DNA of 64,000 nt. It comes from Gimesia benthica. Its GTDB lineage: Bacteria; Planctomycetota; Planctomycetia; Planctomycetales; Planctomycetaceae. Within the stretch, counting starts at the first letter, position 1; each line of letters opens with the position of its first letter. This document shows positions 55,409 to 63,524 of the stretch, piece by piece. Location: NCBI RefSeq assembly GCF_009720525.1, contig NZ_CP043930.1, positions 2,577,501-2,641,500 on the forward strand, in the 5' to 3' direction. A program made the translations under genes and the position numbers. The notes under the pieces are model-generated. The model was not told the origin of the DNA, made no database searches, and saw only the letters and a program-made list of their open reading frames with translations.

Positions 55409-57877
55409 ATGTTTCGAGTTCTGGGTAACACCGTTGTCCGCTACTGGCAAGTCTTTCTTGTCTTCTGGATTCTGGCAGTCGCCGGTGTCTCTTACGTTGC
55501 GCCCGAGTGGTCCAGTGTTGTGCAAAACGGGGAATTTGCCTTCATGCCCGCCGACTCGCCCAGTCTGCAGGGTGAGAAACTCTTTAAACGCGCCTTTCCC
55601 GATGACCTGCTGGCCAGCAGCATCGTGCTCGTTGTCCGTCGCGAACATGGCGACCAGGGACTCCGCCCCAAAGACCTGAAATTCATTGAGGATACCCTCA
55701 AACCCCGGCTTGAAGAAATTGCGGAAGAACAGGGCGGTTTTGCAACCGAACGCAAAGACAACAACAGTCAGACCCTGACATCGAACATCTCCCGCATCCG
55801 CACTTATACCGATAAATCGATCGGCGACCTGCTGCAGAGTGAAGACAACAAAGCGTCGCTGGTCATCGTGGAACTCTCGACCGAATTTCTCGATCAGAGC
55901 AACGCGCAGACCGTCGAGAGTATCGAAAACCTGATTCAGAATGACGAAGCATTCAAACAGACGATCGAGCCCGGACTGGATATCTCGTTGAGCGGTATCG
56001 CCACCGTTGGACGCGATATGATCCGCGCTGCCAACCAGAGCGCCGAAGCCACCGAACTCTGGACCGTGTTGCTCGTGATCCTGCTCCTGATCATCATCTA
56101 TCGCGCACCGATCCTGGCACTCATCCCGCTGTTTACCGTCTTTGTTTCCGTACAGATTGCCCTCTCCGTACTGGCGATCCTGGGAGACTGGGGCTGGGTC
56201 GGACTCTTCTCCGGCATTGAAGTTTACGTGACCGTCATCCTCTACGGGGCCGGCGTCGATTACTGTCTGTTCCTCATTGCCCGCCATCGCGAGGAACTCG
56301 AAAAAGAATGTACATTTAAAGAAGCGATTTCCAACTCGATCGCCACCGTCGGTGCGGCTCTCGCCGCCAGTGCAGGTACCACCATGTGCGGTATCGGCAT
56401 GATGGTCTTCGCCCAGTTCGGTAAATTTCAGCAGGCCGGTGTCGCCATGGCCCTCAGCCTGTCCTTCGTTCTGATGGCCTCCCTGACCCTCACGCCTGCC
56501 CTGCTCTGCCTGGCGGGACGCTTCGCTTACTGGCCTCAAAGCTTCAATGAACGTGTCGCCATTTCCGCAGGCTGGCTCACCCCGTCCAGCGTCATGGCCC
56601 GCCTCATGCAGCGCAACTGGGCCGGCTCTGTCTGGGAAACGGTCTCGCAGGGACTGCTCAAGAACCCCGGTAAAATCTGGCTCACCACCTTCCTGGTCCT
56701 GTTCCCCTTCGCATTGATCAGCCTCGCCTGTTATGGCAACCTGAGCTACGGTCTGCTTTCGGAATTGCCCAGTGAAGACCCCAGCGTCATCGGCACCAAG
56801 GCCGTCCAGGGACACTATCCTGCCGGTGCCACCGGACCTTTGACCCTGCTGTTCGAGAATCCCGACATCAACTTCTCCGACGCGGAAGGCCGCGATGCCA
56901 TCGAGAAACTCACCGCTTCCCTGCTCGACCAGAAAGACGAGCTCGGCATCGCTGACATCCGCAACATGACCAAGCCGTTCGGCATCGGTGCCGCCGACGA
57001 AATGGAGAAGGCCAGAAACCTCACCGGCCTCAAAAAGATTGGCGCCCTGAGCCGGATCAAGCTCATCAAAAATTATTACGTCAGTTCGGAACCCGAACTC
57101 GAAAATCATGTCACCCGCATGGACCTGATCCTCGAGAAAGATCCCTTCTCGCACGACAGCATGAAACAGCTCGAACGCGTGAAGACCGCCGTCAACAAAG
57201 GTCTGCCCGATAAACTCAAAGGAAACACCGACCTGTATTACATCGGTGCCACCGCCAGTATCAGCGACCTGAAAAATGTGACCGACCAGGACCAGGCCCG
57301 CATCGATGTCCTCGTGCTCGCCAGCGTCTTTATCATCCTGGTCATCCTGCTGAGACGACCTGCAATCTCCGCGTACCTCATCGTGAGTGTCTTCTTCAGT
57401 TACCTCGTCACACTCGGCATCACCTTCGCCGTCTTCTGGGCACTCGACCCGCAGAACTTTGCCGGCCTCGACTGGAAAGTGCCCATGTTCCTCTTCACGA
57501 TCCTCATCGCGGTCGGCGAAGACTATAATATCTACCTCATCACCCGCATCGATGAAGAACAGAAACGCCTCGCCCCCGTTGAAGGCGTCATCTCCGCCCT
57601 CAAGAGTACCGGCGGAATCATCTCCAGTTGCGGGATCATCATGGCTGGAACCTTCTCCTCGCTGATGGCAGGTACCCTGGTCGGTATGCAGCAGCTGGGC
57701 TTCGCCCTCGCCTTCGGCGTTCTGCTCGATACTTTCATCATCCGCCCCATCATTGTTCCCGCTTACCTGATCATGCTCTATCGTGGCTACTTCGGCTCCT
57801 GGGGCAAGTACCTCGGCGCCGCCCAGTTCCTGGAAACCAATCCCCGCCCCGAACTCGATACCTCCCACACCAAATAA
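55409..57877 (+). CDS. MMPL/RND family transporter
   Basis: An 822-aa inner-membrane exporter with two repeats of one plus five or six TMs. TM1 is at about residues 12-30, a periplasmic loop runs to about 200, then TM2-6 with the proton-relay motif ILYGAGVDYCLFLIARHREE, which fits the MmpL/actII-ORF3 pattern (GxxxDY). The second half has a loop at about 465-640 and ILIAVGEDYNIYLITRIDEE with the equivalent DY. The family exports lipids, polyketides or siderophores in mycobacteria and streptomycetes. It differs from the HpnN-like protein at 3255-6233 in size and motifs. A TTG at 55394 is an alternative start; neither start has a good ribosome-binding site. Confidence 0.92.
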   Translation: MFRVLGNTVVRYWQVFLVFWILAVAGVSYVAPEWSSVVQNGEFAFMPADSPSLQGEKLFKRAFPDDLLASSIVLVVRREHGDQGLRPKDLKFIEDTLKPRLEEIAEEQGGFATERKDNNSQTLTSNISRIRTYTDKSIGDLLQSEDNKASLVIVELSTEFLDQSNAQTVESIENLIQNDEAFKQTIEPGLDISLSGIATVGRDMIRAANQSAEATELWTVLLVILLLIIIYRAPILALIPLFTVFVSVQIALSVLAILGDWGWVGLFSGIEVYVTVILYGAGVDYCLFLIARHREELEKECTFKEAISNSIATVGAALAASAGTTMCGIGMMVFAQFGKFQQAGVAMALSLSFVLMASLTLTPALLCLAGRFAYWPQSFNERVAISAGWLTPSSVMARLMQRNWAGSVWETVSQGLLKNPGKIWLTTFLVLFPFALISLACYGNLSYGLLSELPSEDPSVIGTKAVQGHYPAGATGPLTLLFENPDINFSDAEGRDAIEKLTASLLDQKDELGIADIRNMTKPFGIGAADEMEKARNLTGLKKIGALSRIKLIKNYYVSSEPELENHVTRMDLILEKDPFSHDSMKQLERVKTAVNKGLPDKLKGNTDLYYIGATASISDLKNVTDQDQARIDVLVLASVFIILVILLRRPAISAYLIVSVFFSYLVTLGITFAVFWALDPQNFAGLDWKVPMFLFTILIAVGEDYNIYLITRIDEEQKRLAPVEGVISALKSTGGIISSCGIIMAGTFSSLMAGTLVGMQQLGFALAFGVLLDTFIIRPIIVPAYLIMLYRGYFGSWGKYLGAAQFLETNPRPELDTSHTK

Positions 57878-57938
57878 TTCCGCCTGGCGATAATCCAAAC
57901 AAGATAACCCGTGACGGCGTTTCAAATGAAACATCCCC

Positions 57939-58057
57939 CTGAGCGGCAAGGCGCTAGCCGCCGGTAACCACGGTTGACTAAGATCCAGAAACCGCTCCCA
58001 AAACCGGGAGATCCCGAATACAATCCGAACCGCACGCAGCGACCTGGAATCCGTCAG
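57939..58057. repeat. Composite dispersed repeat, copy A
   Basis: Begins with CTGAGCGGCAAGGCGCTAGC, which folds back on itself (GGCGCTAGCC), continues CGCCGGTAACCA...CAGAAACCG and ends in CCCGAATACAATCCG...CGCAGCGA..GGAA.CCGTCAG. Both halves align with copy B at 58754-58887; copy A is about 18 bp shorter in the middle and more degenerate on the right. Confidence 0.7.
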
Positions 58058-58330
58058 CATAAAATCATGAGCGTTTCCCACAACCTCGCCCTCCCTGACC
58101 TGACAATATCACCACTGAACCTCCCGCACTCACCGCTGAACAGACTCCCCTTGATTCGCCTCTCCCGAATCGTATGCTACTCCCTCTGGCTCGCGCGCGA
58201 GGCAGGTCGGCGAGCACCGGAACACGCAACACCAGTGCCCCGTTTCCACCTGAATCAACGCTGCTTTTCACTCTGTCTCCACTGGAACAATTGGAACCCA
58301 TGCGAAATGTTCTCCCCACTTTGTTCACGG

Positions 58331-58416
58331 CACACCAGGACAAACCCCGGCCACACCAGGACAAAATCTACGACACAAGAGGACAAAATCCGGCCACATC
58401 GGGACAAAATTCTGTC
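58331..58416. repeat. Four tandem degenerate units of 21-22 bp
   Basis: Units start at 58331, 58352, 58374 and 58395 with the pattern CACA(3 nt)GGACAAA(4-7 nt). The GGACAAA core is in every unit, and the spacing alternates 21, 22, 21. Units are too diverged and have no spacer/repeat structure of CRISPR. The layout recalls arrays of transposase or regulator binding sites at transposon ends, but no transposase is present. Confidence 0.7.
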
Positions 58417-58564
58417 TTGACTTCCCGCCGCCGTTCAACACAATCAGCCTCACGATCAAAACAAAATGCAGCGGCAGTACCTGTGTGCCAACCCGCCTCG
58501 CGAAACGCCATTCGCTTCAACATCCAATGGACCTCCATAAACGGTGACTCCTCAGCGGCAAGGT

Positions 58565-58767
58565 GCCAGGTAGCGTTTATTTAATAGTTTTCTACGTGAT
58601 CATAAGGTCGACAGCGTTAGCTATGTAAGTATCCACCGTGGCCGAGGGTATGCTGTTACACTTGTTTTCAGGACTTCAACAGCAGAAAAGAAATTTAGCC
58701 GCAGGGCGTTAGCCCCGGTTGAAACGTCTTTGGTATATATCATCCGAATTAAGAAACGCTACCTGGC
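58565..58767. repeat. 14-bp perfect inverted repeat flanking 175 bp
   Basis: GCCAGGTAGCGTTT at 58565-58578 is the exact reverse complement of AAACGCTACCTGGC at 58754-58767. Flanking bases (GCGGCAAG on the left, CGCCGG on the right) are also partly complementary. The right arm is the left edge of repeat copy B. The enclosed segment has another short palindromic unit (AGCCGCAGGGCGTTAGCCCC, from 58698) and no gene. Confidence 0.7.
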
Positions 58768-58887
58768 CGCCGGTAACCATCGTGAATACGAATACAGAAA
58801 CCGATGACAAACGCCATTTCACCCACAAATCCGGATGGGCCCGAATGCAATTCGGGCCGAGCGCAGCGAGCAGGAAACTGACAGAGC
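58754..58887. repeat. Composite dispersed repeat, copy B (most complete)
   Basis: Left half GGCCGCCGGTAACCAT...CAGAAACCG; right half contains the hairpin GGCCCGAAT-GCA-ATTCGGGCC (9-bp stem, 58838-58858) followed by GAGCGCAGCGAGCAGGAAAC and TGACAGAG. The right half is about 85-90% identical by eye to copy C at 62965-63023. Confidence 0.75.
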
Positions 58888-59018
58888 AAGAGCACAAACC
58901 ACAGCAGAAAAACCAACCCCTGTTAAACGCAGGGGCGGTACCCATGTGTCCGCCCACCTGGCGACCTGCCACCAGTATCAACGTCCAAAGAGAAGCACTG
59001 TCCGCCCCACCTACCCTG

Positions 59019-59044
59019 AGCGGCACGGCGGTAGCCGCCGGTAC
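59019..59044. repeat. Left-half palindromic repeat, isolated copy
   Basis: CTGAGCGGCACGGCGGTAGC followed by CGCCGGTAC matches the first 27 bases of copy A with three changes. The unit folds as a short hairpin (GGCGGTAGCCGCC). Confidence 0.65.
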
Positions 59045-59473
59045 CAGAACCAGCGTCAGCCTTTCTCCCCGCAACAACTCCTTCGACCCCGCACAATCGA
59101 AAACAGCGCAGGAAATCATACCGATCGGCGTCAACGCGCATAGAGGAAGCGTAACCAACGCACATCAACCAGTAACCGACTCGTAATCAGGGCCGCTAAT
59201 TTCAGCTGCCACGCAATCTGCACTTCTTTGCAACGGGTTCATATCGATCGGGCAATGATCAGGATGCGAAATGTATCAATCAGACAATCAATGCAGATCC
59301 ATATGTATTCTATAAATCATTTTTTAATTAACTAATCTCATATATTATTTTGTACGTAATTCAATGATATGTTATTGATTTATACGCATCACCCGTGTAG
59401 TTATATACTAAAGTAAGCCTGTCTATTTGATCTCATCTATTTTCACTTCTGTTCTTTTATCTGAAGGTGCCCC

Positions 59474-60508
59474 ATGACTCGATCGAGCAATTCACGGCGT
59501 GGATTCACATTAATTGAACTTCTGGTAGTGATTGCAATCATTGCCATTTTAATTGCGTTGCTGCTACCGGCTGTCCAACAGGCCCGCGAAGCTGCCCGCA
59601 GAACTCAATGCCGAAACAACCTGAAACAAATTGGTCTCGCCTTACACAACTATCACAGCACGTTCAAACAGTTTCCACCTTCCGCCATCTATCGTTATCC
59701 AAACATCGACAACGGCGGAACACAGCCTCTGAACTATTCCTGGATCACAATGATTCTGCCTTATTTTGACCAGGCCCCCCTCTACAATCAGATCAATTTT
59801 TCTGTGCCCCTCTGGCCGCAGACTGATAACAGTGGAAAGCGGATCGCCTCCACGTTACTACCACAACTACTCTGTCCCAGCGATCCTGGCTATGGCGGTG
59901 CAAATAAACATAATATTGCCTGGACGAACTACGCCGGATCGGAAGGCTACGACTGGCATCGCAGACCCGGTCACCGTCTCAGTGGTATTTTTGAAATCCT
60001 GACTCCCGTAGGAGTACGTGACGTCGTCGATGGCACTTCCAATACCATTATGGTGGGCGAAGTCTCTGCACACGGTTACAAAGATGGAGCGATTCGCACA
60101 AGTGGGACGGGTACGGCACGACGGGGAAACGATGGCGTATTTCGAGCCTCGTTACTGGCAACCAACTCCAATGGAGATGTCAATGCAGGCCCCCTGCTTG
60201 ACCCGGAAGGAACACCCCGTGGTGGAAGTCCTGCAACGGCGACATGGTGGAGATCAGCTCCCTACGCCTTCCAGCCCACCTACCTGGCTGCCTGGGGCCC
60301 CAACGCCAACTGGCCCGGCTCGGGAAGTGTCCACGAAGGCGGCGCGTTTTACCTGATGGCTGACGGAGCAGTGCGATTTATCTCGGAAAGTATCGACACG
60401 ACACCCTGGCCCGATACCACTTCCATTGGCTTGAGTGATCCCAGGTCCGGTGGTATCTGGATGGCACTAAACACTCACAATGGCGGTGAAGTCATCGGAG
60501 AATTCTGA
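59474..60508 (+). CDS. DUF1559 prepilin-like secreted protein
   Basis: A 344-aa paralogue of the protein at 25403-26305. The leader is [24 protein letters not shown] with the prepilin-type cleavage site, followed by [30 protein letters not shown]. The body has [45 protein letters not shown], and the ending HEGGAFYLMADGAVRFISE. GAAGG lies about eight bases before the ATG. Downstream comes a 53-aa lipoprotein gene with a shared terminator, so the two are probably one unit. The gene sits directly beside a repeat-rich island, unlike its paralogue. Confidence 0.95.
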   Translation: MTRSSNSRRGFTLIELLVVIAIIAILIALLLPAVQQAREAARRTQCRNNLKQIGLALHNYHSTFKQFPPSAIYRYPNIDNGGTQPLNYSWITMILPYFDQAPLYNQINFSVPLWPQTDNSGKRIASTLLPQLLCPSDPGYGGANKHNIAWTNYAGSEGYDWHRRPGHRLSGIFEILTPVGVRDVVDGTSNTIMVGEVSAHGYKDGAIRTSGTGTARRGNDGVFRASLLATNSNGDVNAGPLLDPEGTPRGGSPATATWWRSAPYAFQPTYLAAWGPNANWPGSGSVHEGGAFYLMADGAVRFISESIDTTPWPDTTSIGLSDPRSGGIWMALNTHNGGEVIGEF

Positions 60509-60624
60509 GACCGAACTCCACACCGTACGTTCTCAACGATCCCCGAGCGTCATTCTTAATGACACAGGCCCGTTTGATAGTGCGGGCTGGTGTCTTCAAC
60601 ATCCCTTTATAGAAAGAGTGTGAG

Positions 60625-60786
60625 ATGAAGTGGTTTGCATGGTGTCTCTGCGCTACGGCACTAATGGCCCCGGTTTTTTATGGCTGCAGCGACGAACTGA
60701 CTGAAGAGGAAGAAAAACAGTCCATTGAAGAGATGAAGCAGGAAGGGGAGAAAATGGAAGAACTCCTGCCGGCTAAAATTGATTAA
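60625..60786 (+). CDS. 53-aa lipoprotein downstream of the DUF1559 gene
   Basis: A 53-residue protein: MKWFAWCLCATALMAPVFYG then Cys21 as lipobox Cys, then SDELTEEEEKQ, a strongly acidic and helical mature part (13 Glu in 33 residues) ending LLPAKID. The lipoprotein signal, the clean stop and the terminator 35 bp later make it a real gene. Small lipoproteins often follow DUF1559 genes in planctomycetes. A role with the DUF1559 protein is inferred only from position. Confidence 0.75.
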   Translation: MKWFAWCLCATALMAPVFYGCSDELTEEEEKQSIEEMKQEGEKMEELLPAKID

Positions 60787-60820
60787 ACATGGGCTTATCA
60801 GGCTCTCCTTACCTTTCATG

Positions 60821-60848
60821 AGCACCGCCTATCAGGGCGGTGCTTTTT
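60821..60848 (+). terminator. Intrinsic terminator after the small lipoprotein gene
   Basis: A perfect 9-bp stem (AGCACCGCC 60821-60829, GGCGGTGCT 60836-60844), 6-nt loop and five T. Confidence 0.93.
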
Positions 60849-60876
60849 CTGTCATGCTCGATTCAGAGAAAGTTTC

Positions 60877-61452
60877 ATGAACCAGGATCAAAATCAGCAG
60901 AATGATTCACAGCCGGAGTCCGGTTCTCAGGCGAAACGCAATCCCATCGAACGCGTCATTGTCTGGGGAGCAATTCTAATCTTACTCGTCATCCTGGTCA
61001 TCGAATATCGTGCGAAACAGCGATACGATGCGTCGATTTCCGCACTGCAAAAGGTCGCCAACGGGCTGCGCGATGTTTCCATCGACGAGGCCCGCGGATT
61101 ACTTGTCGGATTCAGCCAGCAGGAAGGCCCCCAGCCAAATGCAGCAGGCTTGAATACCTATCACTATCGATGGTTCAGCCTCTTTAAAGGTGATTCGTAT
61201 CAATTGACGCTGGTCGAAAACGAAGACCATACGCTGAAATCGTTTGACGGCCCTGCCTTTGCTGAAGATCCAGATGTCCTGGCCAGGAAATTAAAAGAAG
61301 CCAATTCGGATGATGTTGATTCCACTCCGCCACTCATTGGAAATGCCCGCCCTCAGGATCCGCCTGCCCAGGCCGCTCCACGAGATCAGGCTTCCGACAA
61401 ACAGCAGGATCAGGCCGAAAAGAAATCCGTCAGCGATGATTACCTGAATTGA
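60877..61452 (+). CDS. Single-TM membrane protein of unknown function
   Basis: A 191-aa protein. A polar, Gln-rich cytoplasmic N-terminus (MNQDQNQQNDSQPE) precedes one TM (about 29-43, VIVWGAILILLVILV). The outer domain (about 45-145) has regular alpha/beta content: SALQKVANGLRDVSIDEARGLL and YHYRWFSLFKGDSYQLTLVENED. The tail is disordered and rich in Pro, Gln, Asp and Ala. No family recognised. It begins just 28 bp after the preceding terminator and so has its own promoter or relies on readthrough. Confidence 0.75.
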   Translation: MNQDQNQQNDSQPESGSQAKRNPIERVIVWGAILILLVILVIEYRAKQRYDASISALQKVANGLRDVSIDEARGLLVGFSQQEGPQPNAAGLNTYHYRWFSLFKGDSYQLTLVENEDHTLKSFDGPAFAEDPDVLARKLKEANSDDVDSTPPLIGNARPQDPPAQAAPRDQASDKQQDQAEKKSVSDDYLN

Positions 61453-61501
61453 CCCGAGGAAATATCTGTTTATCGACCCGCCAATCCACAGGATCTGCAC
61501 C

Positions 61502-62299
61502 TCAGCGTGGCGTATGAATAATCAACTCCGGCAGCGCCGCTGACCGCGAACCAGGCACCGGCGGATTATCAGCCGGCCGGAACGTAAACACGGCCGAGAA
61601 CTTGGGCTGATCGGTAAAGTTCCGCGTCGCCGCATGAAAAGTTCGGCAGTGAAAAAACAGCACATCCCCGGGATGCAGTTCTGCCAGCACACCGGTCTCA
61701 ATCAGAGCCTGATTCTCCGGCAGGTCCGGACGCAGAAAGATCCGCTCGTCCAGACGCTCGGGACCGAATTCCATCCGGTGTGTTCCGGGAATCACCTTCA
61801 GACAGCCGTTCTCCCGGTTCTCTTCCCCCAGTGCCACCCAGACACTGATCAGCTCTTTCCGCTCGAACGACCAGAAACGGATATCCTGGTGCCACAACGT
61901 ATCGCTGCTGAACTGCGGCTGCTTGGTCATGATGCAGTTATGGTGCGCCAGCGGCATGACGTAGTCGTCCCCCAGCAGCGGAGTCAGACGATTGACAATC
62001 GCCGGGTGGTTCACCAGATCGGTAAAACTCATCCCCCGGCTGTGAGCCTGTTTCAGCCGCCGCACGGTCTCCCCGCCAATCACCTGCCGCGAAGCGGGTG
62101 AACCGGGATACTCGACATCCGCCTCATACTCGACCGGCTCCACAACCTGCGCCAGTCCCTCTTGCGTCGCCGCCAGCATCTCCTGCCGCAGCGATTCGGG
62201 ACAGAGATTCCGAAAAATCAGATAGCCGTCCTGCTCGAATTTCTCAACTTCTTCCGCAGACAGCCGCTCCTGAGACAGGGACTGTGATGGTGATGCCAT
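61502..62299 (-). CDS. Phytanoyl-CoA dioxygenase (PhyH) family protein
   Basis: A 265-aa non-haem Fe(II)/2-oxoglutarate dioxygenase. The iron ligands are H137 and D139 in LWHQDIRFW and probably H217 or H222 in LFFHCRTFHAATRN, with Arg226 binding 2-oxoglutarate. The N-terminus VEKFEQDGYLIFRNL and NGCLKVIPGTHRMEFG are typical of the family. Members hydroxylate varied small molecules, and bacterial ones are rarely characterised. The ATG at 62299 is chosen over a TTG at 62308. No neighbour indicates a substrate. Confidence 0.9.
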   Translation of the reverse strand: MASPSQSLSQERLSAEEVEKFEQDGYLIFRNLCPESLRQEMLAATQEGLAQVVEPVEYEADVEYPGSPASRQVIGGETVRRLKQAHSRGMSFTDLVNHPAIVNRLTPLLGDDYVMPLAHHNCIMTKQPQFSSDTLWHQDIRFWSFERKELISVWVALGEENRENGCLKVIPGTHRMEFGPERLDERIFLRPDLPENQALIETGVLAELHPGDVLFFHCRTFHAATRNFTDQPKFSAVFTFRPADNPPVPGSRSAALPELIIHTPR

Positions 62300-62460
62300 G
62301 GTTTCCAACTCTGATCATAAAGACACGCACCGGCCACCGGATCAATCACGCCAGATCCGGCCCGGCTCATGCCGTTATCATACAATTCCGATTTGGAAAA
62401 TTAAAGTAGTGAAATTAAGTTATCTGCCGATCGGCACTCAAGCGCCGTCGCCCCCAGACC

Positions 62461-62574
62461 TTAACGTTCGAAGTCGACTACCGTCGACTCTACCCGGCCA
62501 CCCCAGAATTGAGTAATCGCTGCAAACCGGGAACGTTTCGCCAGGAAATCGTAGCGTTCCTTATCTGCATTCAC
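62461..62574 (-). CDS. Possible 37-aa protein
   Basis: A short frame starting at GTG (62572-62574), three bases after the stop of the gene at 62578, encodes MNADKERYDFLAKRSRFAAI followed by TQFWGGRVESTVVDFER. The amino-acid mix (aromatic, charged, no rare runs) looks like a real protein rather than random sequence, and the tight spacing suggests coupling. There is no clear ribosome-binding site and no homologue I can name. Confidence 0.35.
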   Translation of the reverse strand: MNADKERYDFLAKRSRFAAITQFWGGRVESTVVDFER

Positions 62575-62577
62575 TTC

Positions 62578-62931
62578 TTAGACATAGCGCACTTTCAAGC
62601 GACCCGAGGGTAACTTGAGCGACCAGATCTGCTCCGACGTCGGTTGACTGTCCAGGGGGACCGTCAAGTCAAAGGCAATCCGGTCCCCCTCCCGCAGCAC
62701 AAATTCGTCCCCTGGGGCAATCACCAGATATCCCGCTCTCCACTGATCTACCAGCTCCCCGCCCTCATCCATGAACTGTAGCCCTGTCACTTCGGGGTAA
62801 GGCAACAGCAGCCGTTCACGACTGGAGTGAAACGCCAACCGAAACACCGGGTTCCCCGCGCCTGAGCTCACCAGTTCCAGATCCAGTTTCAAATCCTGCT
62901 GTGAAACAGAAATGTCATTCTTCCTTATAAA
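62578..62931 (-). pseudogene. Hypothetical protein fragment, 5' end probably disrupted by a dispersed repeat
   Basis: About 115 C-terminal residues look like one beta-rich domain (LELVSSGAGNPVFRLAFHSS, PYPEVTGLQFMDEGGELVDQ, YLVIAPGDEFVLREGDRIAFD, GRLKVRYV), weakly similar to BsuPI/intracellular protease inhibitor-type sandwiches. The frame stays open to 63084 but upstream of about 62935 it runs through repeat copy C, so those residues are probably not original protein. No good start codon is found at the domain border. It may be a truncated gene or use a rare start; left as a fragment. Confidence 0.5.
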
Positions 62932-62964
62932 AAATCCGATGAATAGTACCCTGGGATCGCTAAT

Positions 62965-63023
62965 AAATCGGGTGGCCCCGCATGCAATTCGGGGTGAGCG
63001 CAGCGAACAGGAAACTGACAGAG
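62965..63023. repeat. Dispersed repeat, copy C (right half)
   Basis: AAATCGGGTGGCCCCGCATG followed by CAATTCGGGGTGAGCGCAGC and GAACAGGAAACTGACAGAG matches the right half of copy B (58827-58887). The hairpin stem has changed on both sides: GCCCG/CGGGC in copy B is CCCCG/CGGGG here, a compensatory pair. Confidence 0.75.
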
Positions 63024-63059
63024 TACCACGGTCAGAATGCGAATAGACCTGCCCTGTGA

Positions 63060-63524
63060 TTATTTTGAGAGGATATAAAACCATCCCTCATGGTTCTTAA
63101 AAAAACCAACGCGGGACTGACGACAGTAGCCTATCACCTCATCAATCTGCCAAAGCCTTTCCCTGACAAAGGGAATCAGATCATGCTCTGTACCGTCGTA
63201 ATCTTCATCAGAACAGATGAGATACAACGGATCTCTCACCTGGAGACTGGTGAGCCTCTCAATGAGTGCGTTTGACTCTTTCGCTGCACCCGTCAATTCC
63301 TCACATGAAGTACGATCAAAGTATCGCAGATCCCGCAGGTCGTCAAGAATCCGTCGACGACGGCCGGGCGACTCCAGCATCCACAGAAAACGATCTACTT
63401 TTGCTTTCTGAATGAACCGCTGAAAGATTTCTGTTTCTAGCTGTCGATTCACAGAATGGTGCGTCCTGTCATTCGTGTAACGTACTTCATGACTTGCGAG
63501 AGAAATGGAATCTCCGTGACTCAC
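63060..63524 (-). CDS. Hypothetical protein coupled to the NUDIX gene
   Basis: A 154-aa protein starting at GTG (63522-63524), whose last three bases plus the next overlap the NUDIX stop as GTGA; such four-base overlaps signal translational coupling. It has no signal peptide or TM. Visible features are a basic helix QKAKVDRFLWMLESPGRRRRI, an Asp-rich stretch LRDLRYFDRTSCEEL, LQVRDPLYLICSDEDYDGTE and the ending HEGWFYILSK. The frame extends upstream to 63635 inside the NUDIX gene, but those residues are out-of-frame NUDIX sequence. No family recognised. Confidence 0.65.
   Translation of the reverse strand: MSHGDSISLASHEVRYTNDRTHHSVNRQLETEIFQRFIQKAKVDRFLWMLESPGRRRRILDDLRDLRYFDRTSCEELTGAAKESNALIERLTSLQVRDPLYLICSDEDYDGTEHDLIPFVRERLWQIDEVIGYCRQSRVGFFKNHEGWFYILSK

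Larger units (their letters stand above)
57878..59473. other. 1.6-kb gene-free island of palindromic repeats
   Basis: No credible gene. Open frames of 80-155 codons on both strands overlap each other, run through the repeats and lack homologues I recognise. The region contains several dispersed repeat copies, a tandem array and a long inverted repeat, listed separately. Its right third (59220-59470) is very AT-rich and should include the promoter of the second DUF1559 gene. Confidence 0.75.

Noticed and set aside
55397-58081. An 894-codon open frame antisense to the MMPL transporter gene
   Set aside because: It mirrors the transporter frame, is made of His/Asp/Gly/Glu-rich sequence without any domain and exists because strong use of C-ending codons on the other strand removes stops. 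The transporter has all family motifs.
58331-58416. Possible CRISPR array
   Set aside because: Units are contiguous and degenerate with no unique spacers, and there is no cas gene.
58719-59186. Open frames of up to 155 codons inside the repeat island
   Set aside because: They run through the repeats, overlap on both strands and lack homologues or ribosome-binding sites.
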